A stretch of DNA of 64,000 nt. Source: an uncultured Collinsella sp. GTDB taxonomy: Bacteria > Actinomycetota > Coriobacteriia > Coriobacteriales > Coriobacteriaceae. Made by a program: the position numbers and the translations under genes. Below the pieces are notes generated by a model, which ran no database searches, was not told the DNA's origin, and worked only from the letters and a program-made list of their open reading frames with translations. Location of the stretch: assembly GCA_934621295.1 (NCBI GenBank), contig CAKTVB010000004.1, positions 95,627-159,626 on the forward strand, given 5' to 3'. Of the stretch, positions 52,079-61,022 are shown one piece after another (within the stretch, counting starts at the first letter, position 1; every line of letters begins with the position of its first letter).

Positions 52079-52176
52079 GCCGGAAGGGGACTGCCGTTGC
52101 CTCCACGCGCAGTTACGCAGCGCTCGCAGAGCGCGAGTATGTCTGAGCATGGAGGCAACGGCAGTCCCCTTCCGGC
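52079..52176. repeat. Structured hairpin element B: 26-27-bp perfect arms around the same core, inverted
   Basis: Arms 52080-52105 and 52150-52175 are perfect complements over 26 bp; 52079 and 52176 add one more pair. The core 52106-52149 is the reverse complement of core A except for one base missing in the loop of its inner hairpin (GCGCTC GCA GAGCGC at 52120-52134). A spacer of 40 bp separates it from element A. Confidence 0.93.
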
Positions 52177-52286
52177 GTAGGTGGGAAAGCTTCCCGTGTA
52201 ATGATTTCGCCTGGGCACGTCGCAGACTTGCCTGCCTCCGCAAGGGTGCGCGATACTGCTATCTACATGAGACCAAGGGGGCAGAC

Positions 52287-53084
52287 ATGGCGCTGGTATT
52301 CGATGTAGTAAAGGCGAAGGGCAAACCGGACGATAATCGTCGGCCGGGTACGTCGTGCCCGTTTTGTGACGTCGACGGGCTCGAGAATATCATTCGCCGT
52401 GACGGGGACCGCATCTGGTTGCAGAATAAGTTTCGCACGCTGCGCCAAACCATGCAGACTGTGCTCATCGAGTCGGCCGATCACGACGCGGATATCACTA
52501 CGTATGATCCCGAGGAGCTCCATGGCGTGATTCGCTTTGCGCTGTCCTGCTGGGAGCAGATGATTGATTCGGGCGATTATCGCAGCGTCCTCATGTACAA
52601 GAACATGGGTCCACTCTCGGGCGGCAGCCTCACCCATCCTCACATGCAGATCGTCGGCCTCGAGGAGGAAGACGGCTATGCGGAAATCTCCATGAAGCAC
52701 TTCGAGGGCGTCGATGTCTGGAAGCGCGGTCGTGTGCGCGTTACTATCTCCACCGATCCCGTCGTGGGCTTTTTCGAAGTAAACGTCATCTGCCCTCAAG
52801 GTCTTGCTCATGGCGATGCGCCTGAAGATATCGAGGATACGAATCGCTTTGCCGATGCGCTTCAGGCGGTGGTGCGCTACGTCCTTAATGAGCACCACGG
52901 CGGGCGCGCTTCGTCATATAATCTCTTCTTCTATCACATAGAGGGAATGACGATCGTCAAGGCGCTCCCGCGCTGGGTGGTTTCGCCCTATTTTGTGGGC
53001 TATCGCCTAGCGCAGTGCAATGCCGAGACAACGCTTACGCACGATGCCGAGCGTCTGCGGGAGCTACTTGACGCGCACGCTTGA
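52287..53084 (+). CDS. DUF4931 protein, GalT/HIT-like
   Basis: 265 residues of the DUF4931 group, related to galactose-1-phosphate uridylyltransferase and HIT proteins. A CPFC near residue 25 is the GalT-like zinc motif, and SLTHPHMQIVGL carries the HxHxQ active-site His. A nucleotidyl-transfer or nucleotide-hydrolysis activity is likely, but the substrate is unknown. Start 52287 is chosen by homology; the frame stays open back across the two hairpins (to 51924) only because those repeats are GC-rich. The 3' end overlaps the convergent symporter gene by 21 bp. Confidence 0.78.
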   Translation: MALVFDVVKAKGKPDDNRRPGTSCPFCDVDGLENIIRRDGDRIWLQNKFRTLRQTMQTVLIESADHDADITTYDPEELHGVIRFALSCWEQMIDSGDYRSVLMYKNMGPLSGGSLTHPHMQIVGLEEEDGYAEISMKHFEGVDVWKRGRVRVTISTDPVVGFFEVNVICPQGLAHGDAPEDIEDTNRFADALQAVVRYVLNEHHGGRASSYNLFFYHIEGMTIVKALPRWVVSPYFVGYRLAQCNAETTLTHDAERLRELLDAHA

Positions 53085-54083
53085 TGTGGCGGCACCGTTT
53101 TCGTTGGCCTCGCCGATGTTCGCTGCCGGGGCGTCCTCATCATAGAGGCGATGGATGAGCGCGCCAAAAAATGCAGCGAGCATTTGCTGGAACAACGTGC
53201 CGCACATCACGGGGAACACAACTTCGCCCGGAAAATACTGGCTGGCGATGACCGCGCCTGAGGAGATGTTACGCAGACCGCAGGTGAAGCTCATAGTGAT
53301 GAGCGTTGGCTGCGGCTGATGCAAAAGGCGCGCGACTAACATGCCCCAGACATATCCGCTGCAGGCGTAGACAAAAATGAAGAGCGCCACGGCGACGCGC
53401 TCCCAGGTCATATGGAGCACGTAAGAAGACATCGCGGTCGAATTCGCCGTGATGATGATCACAAGTAGCGCGCGGCAAGCGGGGGAGATGGCGGGAGAGA
53501 GGCGCTCGTGCCCCCATCCATGGGTTAGCTCGTTGACCATCATGCCTGCGAGTGCGGGGAGGGCGATCATCAACACCATGTCGAAGATCATTTTGGCGGC
53601 GTCGATTTGAATCGAGTGCCCCATCAGAATCTGAAGCGTGAGCGGGATGCTAAAGGGTGCGAGCACGGTAGAGACCAGGATGACGGCGAGCCCGAGGGGT
53701 CCGTCACCGTGGAACATGCCAACCCACATAAAGCTGACCACTGCTACGGGCACGCTATATTCAAGAAGGATGCCGGTGATGAGGTTGACGTTGCCGGCGA
53801 ATAGCAGGCTTGCCAGAAAATAGGCGAGCGTGGGCATGAAAACCTGGCTTATGAGCAGGATGACGATGAGGTCTTTGGGGTGCTTGAATACGCCAACAAG
53901 CTGATGGACAGTATTGTTGAGAGACCCTTGAAATGTCATGAAGGCAAACATGACGGGCACGACGGTGCGAATGGGCGAGAAGACTTGGGGAAGGAGCACT
54001 CCGGCCGCCACGCAGCAGGGAACGATGAGGGGCATCTTGGAACCAATCAGGTTTCCAAATGCATGCCAGCGATCCATGAACAT
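53064..54083 (-). CDS. SBF-family (bile acid:sodium symporter-like) transporter
   Basis: 339 residues with about ten membrane segments. VMFAFMTFQGSLNN near the N-terminus, EYSVPVAVVSFMWVGMFHGDGPLGLAVILVSTVLAPFSIPL, and SFTCGLRNISSGAVIASQYFPGEVVFPVM match the SBF/BASS superfamily. Substrates in this family include bile acids, pyruvate and pantothenate; none can be assigned. The C-terminal tail is hydrophilic. Convergent and overlapping with the DUF4931 gene. Confidence 0.85.
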   Translation of the reverse strand: MFMDRWHAFGNLIGSKMPLIVPCCVAAGVLLPQVFSPIRTVVPVMFAFMTFQGSLNNTVHQLVGVFKHPKDLIVILLISQVFMPTLAYFLASLLFAGNVNLITGILLEYSVPVAVVSFMWVGMFHGDGPLGLAVILVSTVLAPFSIPLTLQILMGHSIQIDAAKMIFDMVLMIALPALAGMMVNELTHGWGHERLSPAISPACRALLVIIITANSTAMSSYVLHMTWERVAVALFIFVYACSGYVWGMLVARLLHQPQPTLITMSFTCGLRNISSGAVIASQYFPGEVVFPVMCGTLFQQMLAAFFGALIHRLYDEDAPAANIGEANENGAATSSVRVK

Positions 54084-54260
54084 CGATAGGGTCCTCTTTC
54101 ATATTGCTTCCGCGCCGACAATCGGATGTCGCATATCCGTGCGGATAACCATCGAATCAAGGGCGAGTATAACGCCGTGCGCACGATGGAGATGAATGCG
54201 ATCTGCGCACGGTCTTTCTACCAGCGGCTGAAATACGATGGATACCTTCAAGGGCTTACC

Positions 54261-54290
54261 TGCACATTGCGTCCACTTGATGCGTATAAT
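54261..54290 (+). promoter_or_regulatory. Candidate promoter of recJ
   Basis: A consensus -10 box TATAAT (54285-54290) lies 18 bp after a TGCACA (54261-54266) resembling the -35 box. The predicted transcript has a leader of about 150 nt before recJ. Confidence 0.5.
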
Positions 54291-54349
54291 AGATGGCGTT
54301 CAACAGCTCGGCCTGCCGAAGCGGGCCCACACATCAAGGAAGTGCCCTC

Positions 54350-54463
54350 ATGCGCCCATTTGGTTTCGCGCATGATTGCTGCCATCGCCGCCATCATGCC
54401 TCTCACGATTGCGTTCCTCGCAAACACTTTGCGAGGAGGTGTGCTGCGCATGCCATCGCTTAA
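54350..54463 (+). CDS. Possible upstream peptide, His/Cys-rich, 37 residues
   Basis: An ATG with AAGGA ten bases upstream opens a 37-codon frame ending TAA at 54461-54463, overlapping the recJ ATG by 14 bp. The peptide has eight His and four Cys (e.g. FAHDCCHRRHHASHDC). It could be a regulatory leader peptide or a small metal-binding protein coupled to recJ, or chance. No homologue is known to me. Confidence 0.3.
   Translation: MRPFGFAHDCCHRRHHASHDCVPRKHFARRCAAHAIA
54416..54436 (+). promoter_or_regulatory. Hairpin over the recJ ribosome binding site
   Basis: CCTCGCAAA (54416-54424) pairs with TTTGCGAGG (54428-54436), a 9-bp stem with a 3-nt loop. It hides part of the GAGGAGG (54433-54439) that serves recJ. 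Translation of the upstream frame would open it. Confidence 0.5.
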
Positions 54464-57400
54464 GACATCCCATCGCTGGGTCGTTGCCCATAACGATATC
54501 AATCTTGAACGAGAGCTTTCCTATGCGCTTGGTGTGGCCCCGCTGGTGGCTCGCATCATGGTTGCTCACGGTATCGAATCGACCGAAGAAGGCCGTCTCT
54601 TCCTCACTCCGTCGCTTGAGCGCGACTGGGCAGACCCTTCGATTATTCCCGGCTTGAGCGAGGTGGCCGATCGCGTGCAGGCGGCTCTTGCCGCAAGCGA
54701 GGTCATCGCTGTCTTTGGTGACTTTGATGTCGATGGCATCACGTCGACCTGCTTGCTCACCGAGGCGCTGCGCCACCTTGGCGGCACTGTTCACCCGTTC
54801 ATTCCGCACCGCTTTGACGAGGGCTACGGTCTTACCGCCGGTGCGCTCGATCGAGTGGTCGAGGCGTGCGCGCCAACGCTCATCATCACGGTCGACAACG
54901 GCATTGCGGCCAAAAACGAAGTGCAGCAGATTATCGAGCGCGGCATCGATATCGTGGTCACCGACCATCACGAGCCATCCGACCTTGTTCCCCAGGGCAT
55001 TCCCGTCGCCGATCCCAAGATTGCCGACGAGAGCCCCTCGCGCGAGCTCGCCGGTGCCGGCGTGGCGCTCAAGCTCGTACAGCTGTTGGGGGCGCGCCTG
55101 GGGGAGCCTGATCTTTGGCGCGCCTACACCGAGGTCGCAGCGCTTGGCACCGTGTCGGATATGATGCTCCTTACGCCCGAGAATCGCGCGCTTGTGGCGG
55201 ACGGCATTGCCCATATGCGCACCTCGACGCGTCCGGGCTACGTGGCGCTCGCCTCTGTTGCTCGCGCCGACTTGCACACCATCACGGCCGATGCCCTCTC
55301 TTTCTCACTCATCCCGCGCCTCAACGCTGCGGGCCGTATGGCAGATCCTGCTTTGGCGCTCGATTTGCTGATGGCGACCGACGCCATGGAGGCGGCGCGA
55401 CTCGCCGCCCAGCTCGAGGAGATCAATCAGGATCGTCGAGATATCGAGGGCAAGCTTGCCGATGAGGCCATGGCTCTTGCCGAGGCCAGCTATGACGGCG
55501 GCCGCGTAATCGTCGTGGGCGGCGAGGGATGGCACGAGGGCGTGAAGGGCATCGTGGCGAGCCGTCTTACCAATCGCTTCCACGTTCCCGCGCTTCTTTT
55601 TTCCGTACAGGACGGCATCGCGCGAGGATCGGGCCGCTCGGTTGGCTCCGTCAACCTGTTCGATGCGGTCGAGCGATGCTCCGACCTTGTGATTCGTTTT
55701 GGAGGCCATGCCGGTGCCGTCGGCGTGACCATCGAGGCAGATAGACTTGACGAGTTTCGCCGCCGCATGGGTGAGACCCTAGCCCAGCTTCCCGCCGAGG
55801 ACTTCGAGGACACCGATGAGGTTGCCGCCGTGGTCAAGCTCTCCGAGCTCGATATCAACACGATTGAGCAGATTTCGGTGCTCGAACCGTTTGGGCAGGG
55901 CAACAGGGTTCCGCTGCTTGCGGCTACCGGCGTAACCATGACGGACCGCGCCGCGGTGGGCAAAACGGGCGATCACATGCGCTTCGTCGCCACCGATGGT
56001 ATATCGAGTGTTCCCGCCATCATGTTCCGCGTGCCCGATATCGATCGATGTGTGGCATGCGACGCGGTCGTCGACCTTGTATTCGAAGCCGTGGCGGAGC
56101 GCTGGCAAGGCCGCGTGAAGCCTAAGCTCATGGTCAAAGACATTCTTCGCCATGACTCTGCAGCTCCTAAGGACGATGGCGCCGACGACGCGCCCATCAT
56201 GGCTTGTGCGGCTGTGGCAGACGATGCCGACGTCGACGCTCCCGATACTTCGCGCCGCGCCATGCTCGCCCGTCTTCCTTATGATGAGCTGACGCGTACA
56301 CTCATCCATTCGTTTATTGGATGTGCGGATCCGCATCCCGCGCAACGCGATGCGCTTGATGCCCTGGGCCAGGGCAAAAGCGTCCTTGCGGTGATGGGCA
56401 CCGGGCGCGGAAAATCCTTGATCTTCCAAGTTCATGCTGCACGCGAGGCGCTCTCCCATAATCGTGCGAGCATCTTTGTCTACCCCCTGCGCGCCCTCGT
56501 GGCCGATCAGTCGTTCCATCTGGTTTCGCGCTTTTCTCAGCTGGGGCTGCGCGCGGCGGTTCTTACGGGCGAGACGCTTCCCGCCGCCCGCGACGCCATC
56601 TTCTCGCGTTTGCGCGCCGGCTTGCTCGATGTGATCCTCACCACGCCTGAGTTTCTCGACATTCATCGTTCGCGTTTCGCGCCGGCGCGCATCGGATTTA
56701 TCGTTTTCGATGAGGCGCATCACATGGCTGCGGCAAAGGGCGGCGACCGTAGCGCCTATCTCGACATGCCGGAGGTTTTGCAGTTGCTGGGCTCGCCCCA
56801 GGTTCTGGCTGCGACGGCTACCGCCTCTCGTTCTGTTGCCGAGGAGATACGTCGACTTCTTCCCATCAGTGAGATTGTGGTCGACGATACGGTGCGTGCC
56901 AACCTGAATCTGGAGGACGAGCGCAACTTGCAGGCGCGCGAGAACTGTCTCGTTTCCATCGTCGCCACGGGAGATAAATGCGTGGTCTACGTCAATGCGC
57001 GCGACGCCGCCGTCACCCTTGCTCGTACGCTTCGTCGTCGTATTCCTGAGCTTGGTCCTGCCATCGCGTTTTATCACGCGGGCCTTTCGCGAAGTGACCG
57101 CATGCGTGTCGAGAATGCCTTTAGAAGCGGCGAACTTTCCTGCATCGTGTCCACGTCTGCCTTTGGCGAAGGTGTTAACTTGCCCGATATTCGCCATGTC
57201 ATCTTGTATCACATGCCGTTTGGCGCCATCGAGTTCAACCAGATGAGCGGCCGTGCGGGGCGCGATGGCAACGCCGCCCGTATCCACCTGCTCTATTCTG
57301 CCCGTGACGCCCGCATCAACGAGCATCTGCTCGATGCCTTGGCGCCCACGCGCGACGAGCTCGTTGTCCTGTATCGTGCGCTGCAAACCATGTGGCGCGC

Positions 57401-57746
57401 AGCTCGAACCAAGACGGGGGAGGACTCGTTTGCGGCGACTGACCTCGATATCGCGCAGATGTGCCTTGCTATCGATGCCCGTACACATGTCGATGAGCGA
57501 TCGGTTTCGTGCGGCCTCGGCGTGTTCGAGGAGCTCGGGTTTGCGTATGTGAAAGGCTCGGATGCAGACCGTCGCATCGCCATGACCGAGAATCCGGGCA
57601 AGGTTGAGCTTTCGCATTCCATTCGCTACCTCGAGGGCATGCGCACGCGCATGGAGTTTTCTGCATTCAAGAGCTGGGCTTTAGATGCATCCGCTCATGA
57701 TATGCTTGCACGAGTTAACAGGCCCATCACACCGCGGGCTGAATAG
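54450..57746 (+). CDS. recJ: RecJ exonuclease fused to a RecQ-like helicase
   Basis: 1098 residues, about twice the usual RecJ. Residues 1-570: RecJ core with DFDVDG (91-96), VDNG, TDHHE (DHH, 171-175), GAGVALKL and the DHHA1 motif GGHAGAVG, then an OB-like part. Residues about 620-1090: an SF2 helicase with Walker A MGTGRGKS (about 648), FDEAHH (DEAH box, about 752), ATATAS, CIVSTSAFGEGVNLP and QMSGRAGRDG (motif VI), RecQ-like in style. RecJ degrades 5'-ended single strands in recombination and repair; a fused helicase would feed it unwound DNA, as RecQ does for RecJ in trans. Start 54450 is the first Met of the RecJ homology; upstream frame is probably leader. rel follows after 11 bp. Confidence 0.9.
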   Translation: MPSLKTSHRWVVAHNDINLERELSYALGVAPLVARIMVAHGIESTEEGRLFLTPSLERDWADPSIIPGLSEVADRVQAALAASEVIAVFGDFDVDGITSTCLLTEALRHLGGTVHPFIPHRFDEGYGLTAGALDRVVEACAPTLIITVDNGIAAKNEVQQIIERGIDIVVTDHHEPSDLVPQGIPVADPKIADESPSRELAGAGVALKLVQLLGARLGEPDLWRAYTEVAALGTVSDMMLLTPENRALVADGIAHMRTSTRPGYVALASVARADLHTITADALSFSLIPRLNAAGRMADPALALDLLMATDAMEAARLAAQLEEINQDRRDIEGKLADEAMALAEASYDGGRVIVVGGEGWHEGVKGIVASRLTNRFHVPALLFSVQDGIARGSGRSVGSVNLFDAVERCSDLVIRFGGHAGAVGVTIEADRLDEFRRRMGETLAQLPAEDFEDTDEVAAVVKLSELDINTIEQISVLEPFGQGNRVPLLAATGVTMTDRAAVGKTGDHMRFVATDGISSVPAIMFRVPDIDRCVACDAVVDLVFEAVAERWQGRVKPKLMVKDILRHDSAAPKDDGADDAPIMACAAVADDADVDAPDTSRRAMLARLPYDELTRTLIHSFIGCADPHPAQRDALDALGQGKSVLAVMGTGRGKSLIFQVHAAREALSHNRASIFVYPLRALVADQSFHLVSRFSQLGLRAAVLTGETLPAARDAIFSRLRAGLLDVILTTPEFLDIHRSRFAPARIGFIVFDEAHHMAAAKGGDRSAYLDMPEVLQLLGSPQVLAATATASRSVAEEIRRLLPISEIVVDDTVRANLNLEDERNLQARENCLVSIVATGDKCVVYVNARDAAVTLARTLRRRIPELGPAIAFYHAGLSRSDRMRVENAFRSGELSCIVSTSAFGEGVNLPDIRHVILYHMPFGAIEFNQMSGRAGRDGNAARIHLLYSARDARINEHLLDALAPTRDELVVLYRALQTMWRAARTKTGEDSFAATDLDIAQMCLAIDARTHVDERSVSCGLGVFEELGFAYVKGSDADRRIAMTENPGKVELSHSIRYLEGMRTRMEFSAFKSWALDASAHDMLARVNRPITPRAE

Positions 57747-57757
57747 GGGGGATCACC

Positions 57758-60160
57758 ATGGGCAGCGCTGCTTCTCATGCAAACGCTGCGCCGCATTCCG
57801 GTGCAGTTGTTCATACGAACCAGGAGGGCAACCTGCGCCCCACATCCGAGCTGCTGCACATTACGTGCGCCGATGACCTGCCGTATCAGATCATGGCAGA
57901 CAGCTACGATAAGCTCGCGAGCCTGTGCCGTAAGAACATGAGCGAGGAGGACCGCGCCAAAGTCGAGCGTGCCTACTGTTTTGCCGCCGAAAAGCATGCG
58001 AAGCAAAAGCGCCGCTCGGGCGAGATGTATATCAACCATCCCGTCGAGGTGGCCATCATCTTGGCCGAGCTCAACATGGACTGCGACGTGGTGTGTGCAG
58101 CGCTCCTTCACGATACGGTGGAGGACACCGAGACGTCTCTTGATGATGTGGCAAGCATCTTTGGCCCAACTGTTTCCGAGCTCGTCGACGGCGTGACCAA
58201 GCTCACCAACATCGAGGTCGACAGCATGGACGAGAAGCAGGCGCTCAACCTGCGCAAGATGTTTCTCGCCATGTCGCGCGATATCCGCGTGATCATCGTC
58301 AAGCTTGCCGACCGCTTGCATAACATGCGAACGCTCGCGGCCCTTCGCGAAGATCGTCGCCTATTCAAGGCACGCGAGACGATGGACGTGTACGCACCTT
58401 TGGCCGACCGTCTGGGCATGAGCTCCATCAAGTGGGAGCTGGAGGACCTCTCGTTCTTCTATCTCGAGCCGGAAGCTTATCAGCGCATCGCGCGCATGGT
58501 GGCCGAGAGCCGTGAAGTGCGCGAACGCTTCTTGGCCGAGACCATCAAGACGCTGACCGATGAGCTCAAGCACGCGGGCCTCGAAGGGTTCCAGATCAAG
58601 GGCCGCTCCAAGCATTATTGGTCCATCTACCAGAAGATGCGACGCAAGGGCAAGGAATTTTCCGAGATCTACGACCTCGTGGCCCTGCGCGTTATCACCA
58701 ATACGGTGGGCGATTGCTACTCTGCACTCGGCGCGGTCCACTCTCTGTGGCATCCCATGCCCGGGCGATTTAAAGACTATATCGCCATGCCCAAGTTCAA
58801 CAACTATCAGTCGTTGCATACGACGGTTATCGGTCCCACGGCTCGTCCGCTCGAGATCCAGATCCGCACGTACGAGATGCACGAGCAGGCGGAATACGGC
58901 ATTGCCGCCCACTGGCTCTACAAGCGTTCGGGCGGCTCCACCGCTTCCAAATCCAATGATGCCCAGCGCCTGGACGACCAGATTAACTGGCTGCGTCGCT
59001 CGCTCGACTGGACCGTTTCCGACGAGATCGACGATCCCAAAGAGTTTCTGCACTCGCTGAAGGTCGATCTTTTTGACCAGGAGATTTTCGTCTTCACGCC
59101 CAAGGGCGAGGTCATGAGCTTGCGCGCGGGGTCGACGCCGCTCGATTTCGCGTATGCCGTCCATACCGAGGTCGGTAACCATTGCGTTGGCGCTATGGTT
59201 AATGGCGTGGTTGCCCCGCTCTCGCACGAGCTTGCCATGGGCGACCGTGTCGAAATCTTGACCAATAAGGCGGCGAAGCCCTCGCGCGATTGGTTCAACA
59301 TCGTGCGCACGCCCTCTGCCCGTTCCAAGATTCGCCGTTATTTTGCCGCTGCGACCAAAGATGACGATGCCGTCTCCGGTCGCGATACGCTCGCAAAGGA
59401 CCTGCGCAAACGCGGCTTTGGTATATCCACGCCCCGTTCCACGCGCGCTCTTACCGAAGTCGCACACGACTTGAATTTCAAGCAGCTTGAAGACCTTTTC
59501 GCCGCCGTGGGCGCCGGCAAGGTCGCTCCGCGTATGGTGTGCAATAAAGTCGAGGCCCTGCTCGATCCTAAGCCTGCCGACACGGCGGCCAAACAGCCCG
59601 ACGAGATCGTTGCCGAAACGATTAAGCAGGTCCGCGGCACCCGTCGTCCGCCCAAGCGCAAGCGCAAGCCCGCGAGCTCGGGCGTTGTTGTCAAGGGCGG
59701 CGATGGTCTGCTGGTTCGCTTGGCTCACTGCTGCAACCCCGTGGTTGGCGATGATATCGTCGGCTTCATCACGCGCGGCCGCGGCGTGTCGGTCCATCGT
59801 GCCGACTGTCCCAATGTCAAGGGCCTCATGGAGCACCCTGAGCGTATGATCGAAGTTTCGTGGGACGATGGCGCCGATGCTCTCTTCCAGGTTGAGATTG
59901 TGGTCGAATGCCTCGACCGCATGGGGTTGCTCAAGGACGTTACCATCGCCATCGGCGATGCGGGGGCCAACATTCTCTCTGCGGCGACATCGACCGATCG
60001 CGAGGGGATTGCCACACTGCGTTTCTTGGTCGAGATTTCCGATGCCAGCGGCCTGGATGCGCTGCTCGCCGCCATCAGCCGCGTGGAAAGCGTCTTCGAT
60101 GCCCGTCGTCTCATGCCCGGCGAGGGCGGCGGCGCGCAGATGGCGCATCGCCATCGATAA
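57758..60160 (+). CDS. rel: Bifunctional (p)ppGpp synthetase/hydrolase
   Basis: 800 residues with the full long RSH layout. HD hydrolase (HPVEVAIILAELNMDCDVVCAALLHDTVEDTE, about residues 91-125), synthetase domain (YDLVALRVITNTVGDCYSALG, MPKFNNYQSLHTTV, QIRTYEMHEQAEYGIAAHW), TGS domain (EIFVFTPKGEVMSLRAGSTPLDFAY), and a C-terminal ACT domain. The HD motif is intact, so both synthesis and breakdown of the alarmone are expected. About 55 N-terminal residues have low complexity and a later Met (57893) is possible, though ATG 57758 has GGGGGGAT upstream. Co-directional with recJ and the MBL gene. Confidence 0.95.
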   Translation: MGSAASHANAAPHSGAVVHTNQEGNLRPTSELLHITCADDLPYQIMADSYDKLASLCRKNMSEEDRAKVERAYCFAAEKHAKQKRRSGEMYINHPVEVAIILAELNMDCDVVCAALLHDTVEDTETSLDDVASIFGPTVSELVDGVTKLTNIEVDSMDEKQALNLRKMFLAMSRDIRVIIVKLADRLHNMRTLAALREDRRLFKARETMDVYAPLADRLGMSSIKWELEDLSFFYLEPEAYQRIARMVAESREVRERFLAETIKTLTDELKHAGLEGFQIKGRSKHYWSIYQKMRRKGKEFSEIYDLVALRVITNTVGDCYSALGAVHSLWHPMPGRFKDYIAMPKFNNYQSLHTTVIGPTARPLEIQIRTYEMHEQAEYGIAAHWLYKRSGGSTASKSNDAQRLDDQINWLRRSLDWTVSDEIDDPKEFLHSLKVDLFDQEIFVFTPKGEVMSLRAGSTPLDFAYAVHTEVGNHCVGAMVNGVVAPLSHELAMGDRVEILTNKAAKPSRDWFNIVRTPSARSKIRRYFAAATKDDDAVSGRDTLAKDLRKRGFGISTPRSTRALTEVAHDLNFKQLEDLFAAVGAGKVAPRMVCNKVEALLDPKPADTAAKQPDEIVAETIKQVRGTRRPPKRKRKPASSGVVVKGGDGLLVRLAHCCNPVVGDDIVGFITRGRGVSVHRADCPNVKGLMEHPERMIEVSWDDGADALFQVEIVVECLDRMGLLKDVTIAIGDAGANILSAATSTDREGIATLRFLVEISDASGLDALLAAISRVESVFDARRLMPGEGGGAQMAHRHR

Positions 60161-60175
60161 AACGAGGGGTGCTTT

Positions 60176-60892
60176 ATGGATAGCAAATTGCCTTTGAGGG
60201 CGAATTTGGAGCTCGAGGGCTGCGGTTCGCTCCAGGTTGCGACCATCGTTAACGGTCCGATTCAGACCAATACCTATATTGTGGTTTCCCAGGACCATGC
60301 CGTGATGATCGATCCCGCATGGGAAGGGGAGAAGCTGGTCGAGCGCGCCTCAGCTCTGTTTCCCACCGCGCATCTCGATGCGGTTGTTTGCACGCATGGG
60401 CATGCCGACCACATCGGCGGCGTAGCGGGCGTTCGCCGTGGTTTGGGCGAGAACGTCCCCTTTATGATTTCCGCGCTTGACGCACCGCATCTTGCCGAGG
60501 CAGTGCGCAGCATGAAGATGACATGGGGCATCGATACCGAGATGCCGCCCGCACCCGATCGCTTGCTTGAGGAGGGCGATACGATCAAGGTGGGAGATGC
60601 GTGCCTTCAGGTACTGTCGACCCCCGGCCATACGCCGGGAGGTATCGTGCTGTTTGCCGCCACTTCGGATGCGAACATCGCATTCGTTGGCGATACCCTT
60701 TTCCCGGGAGGGCATGGTCGTGTCGATCTTCCCGGCGGTAGCGAGGGGCTGATCATGCGCTCACTTGCACGCATCGGTACCTCCTTGCCCGCAGATACGT
60801 TGTGCTATGTGGGCCATAACGGTACCACGACCGTTTCTCGCGAACTCGATTCGAACCCCTTCATGGCTTATGCGCTCCGCCACGAGCGTTAA
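60176..60892 (+). CDS. MBL-fold hydrolase (glyoxalase II-like)
   Basis: 238 residues. CTHGHADHIGG is the zinc-binding HxHxDH motif; the other ligands are in STPGHTPGGIVLF and FVGDTLFPGGHGR, and the C-terminal CYVGHNG supplies the last His. The GloB/YcbL-like family hydrolyses thioesters; substrate unknown. It lies 15 bp after rel, so likely in the same transcript. Confidence 0.9.
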   Translation: MDSKLPLRANLELEGCGSLQVATIVNGPIQTNTYIVVSQDHAVMIDPAWEGEKLVERASALFPTAHLDAVVCTHGHADHIGGVAGVRRGLGENVPFMISALDAPHLAEAVRSMKMTWGIDTEMPPAPDRLLEEGDTIKVGDACLQVLSTPGHTPGGIVLFAATSDANIAFVGDTLFPGGHGRVDLPGGSEGLIMRSLARIGTSLPADTLCYVGHNGTTTVSRELDSNPFMAYALRHER

Positions 60893-61022
60893 TCCTTTCG
60901 TTTCGAAGAATATCGAAGCTTTCGTTTTGCTTATGTGAAAGTATGTCAGATGGCATATTGCGGCCATGCACGCATGGTATGCTTTGCTATGTCATTTCGG
61001 CACTTCGAACTAGGGGGTTCGT

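Noticed and set aside
51924..52286. N-terminal extension of the DUF4931 protein through the hairpin pair
   Set aside because: The frame is open only because the repeats are GC-rich; homology and a plausible start begin at 52287.
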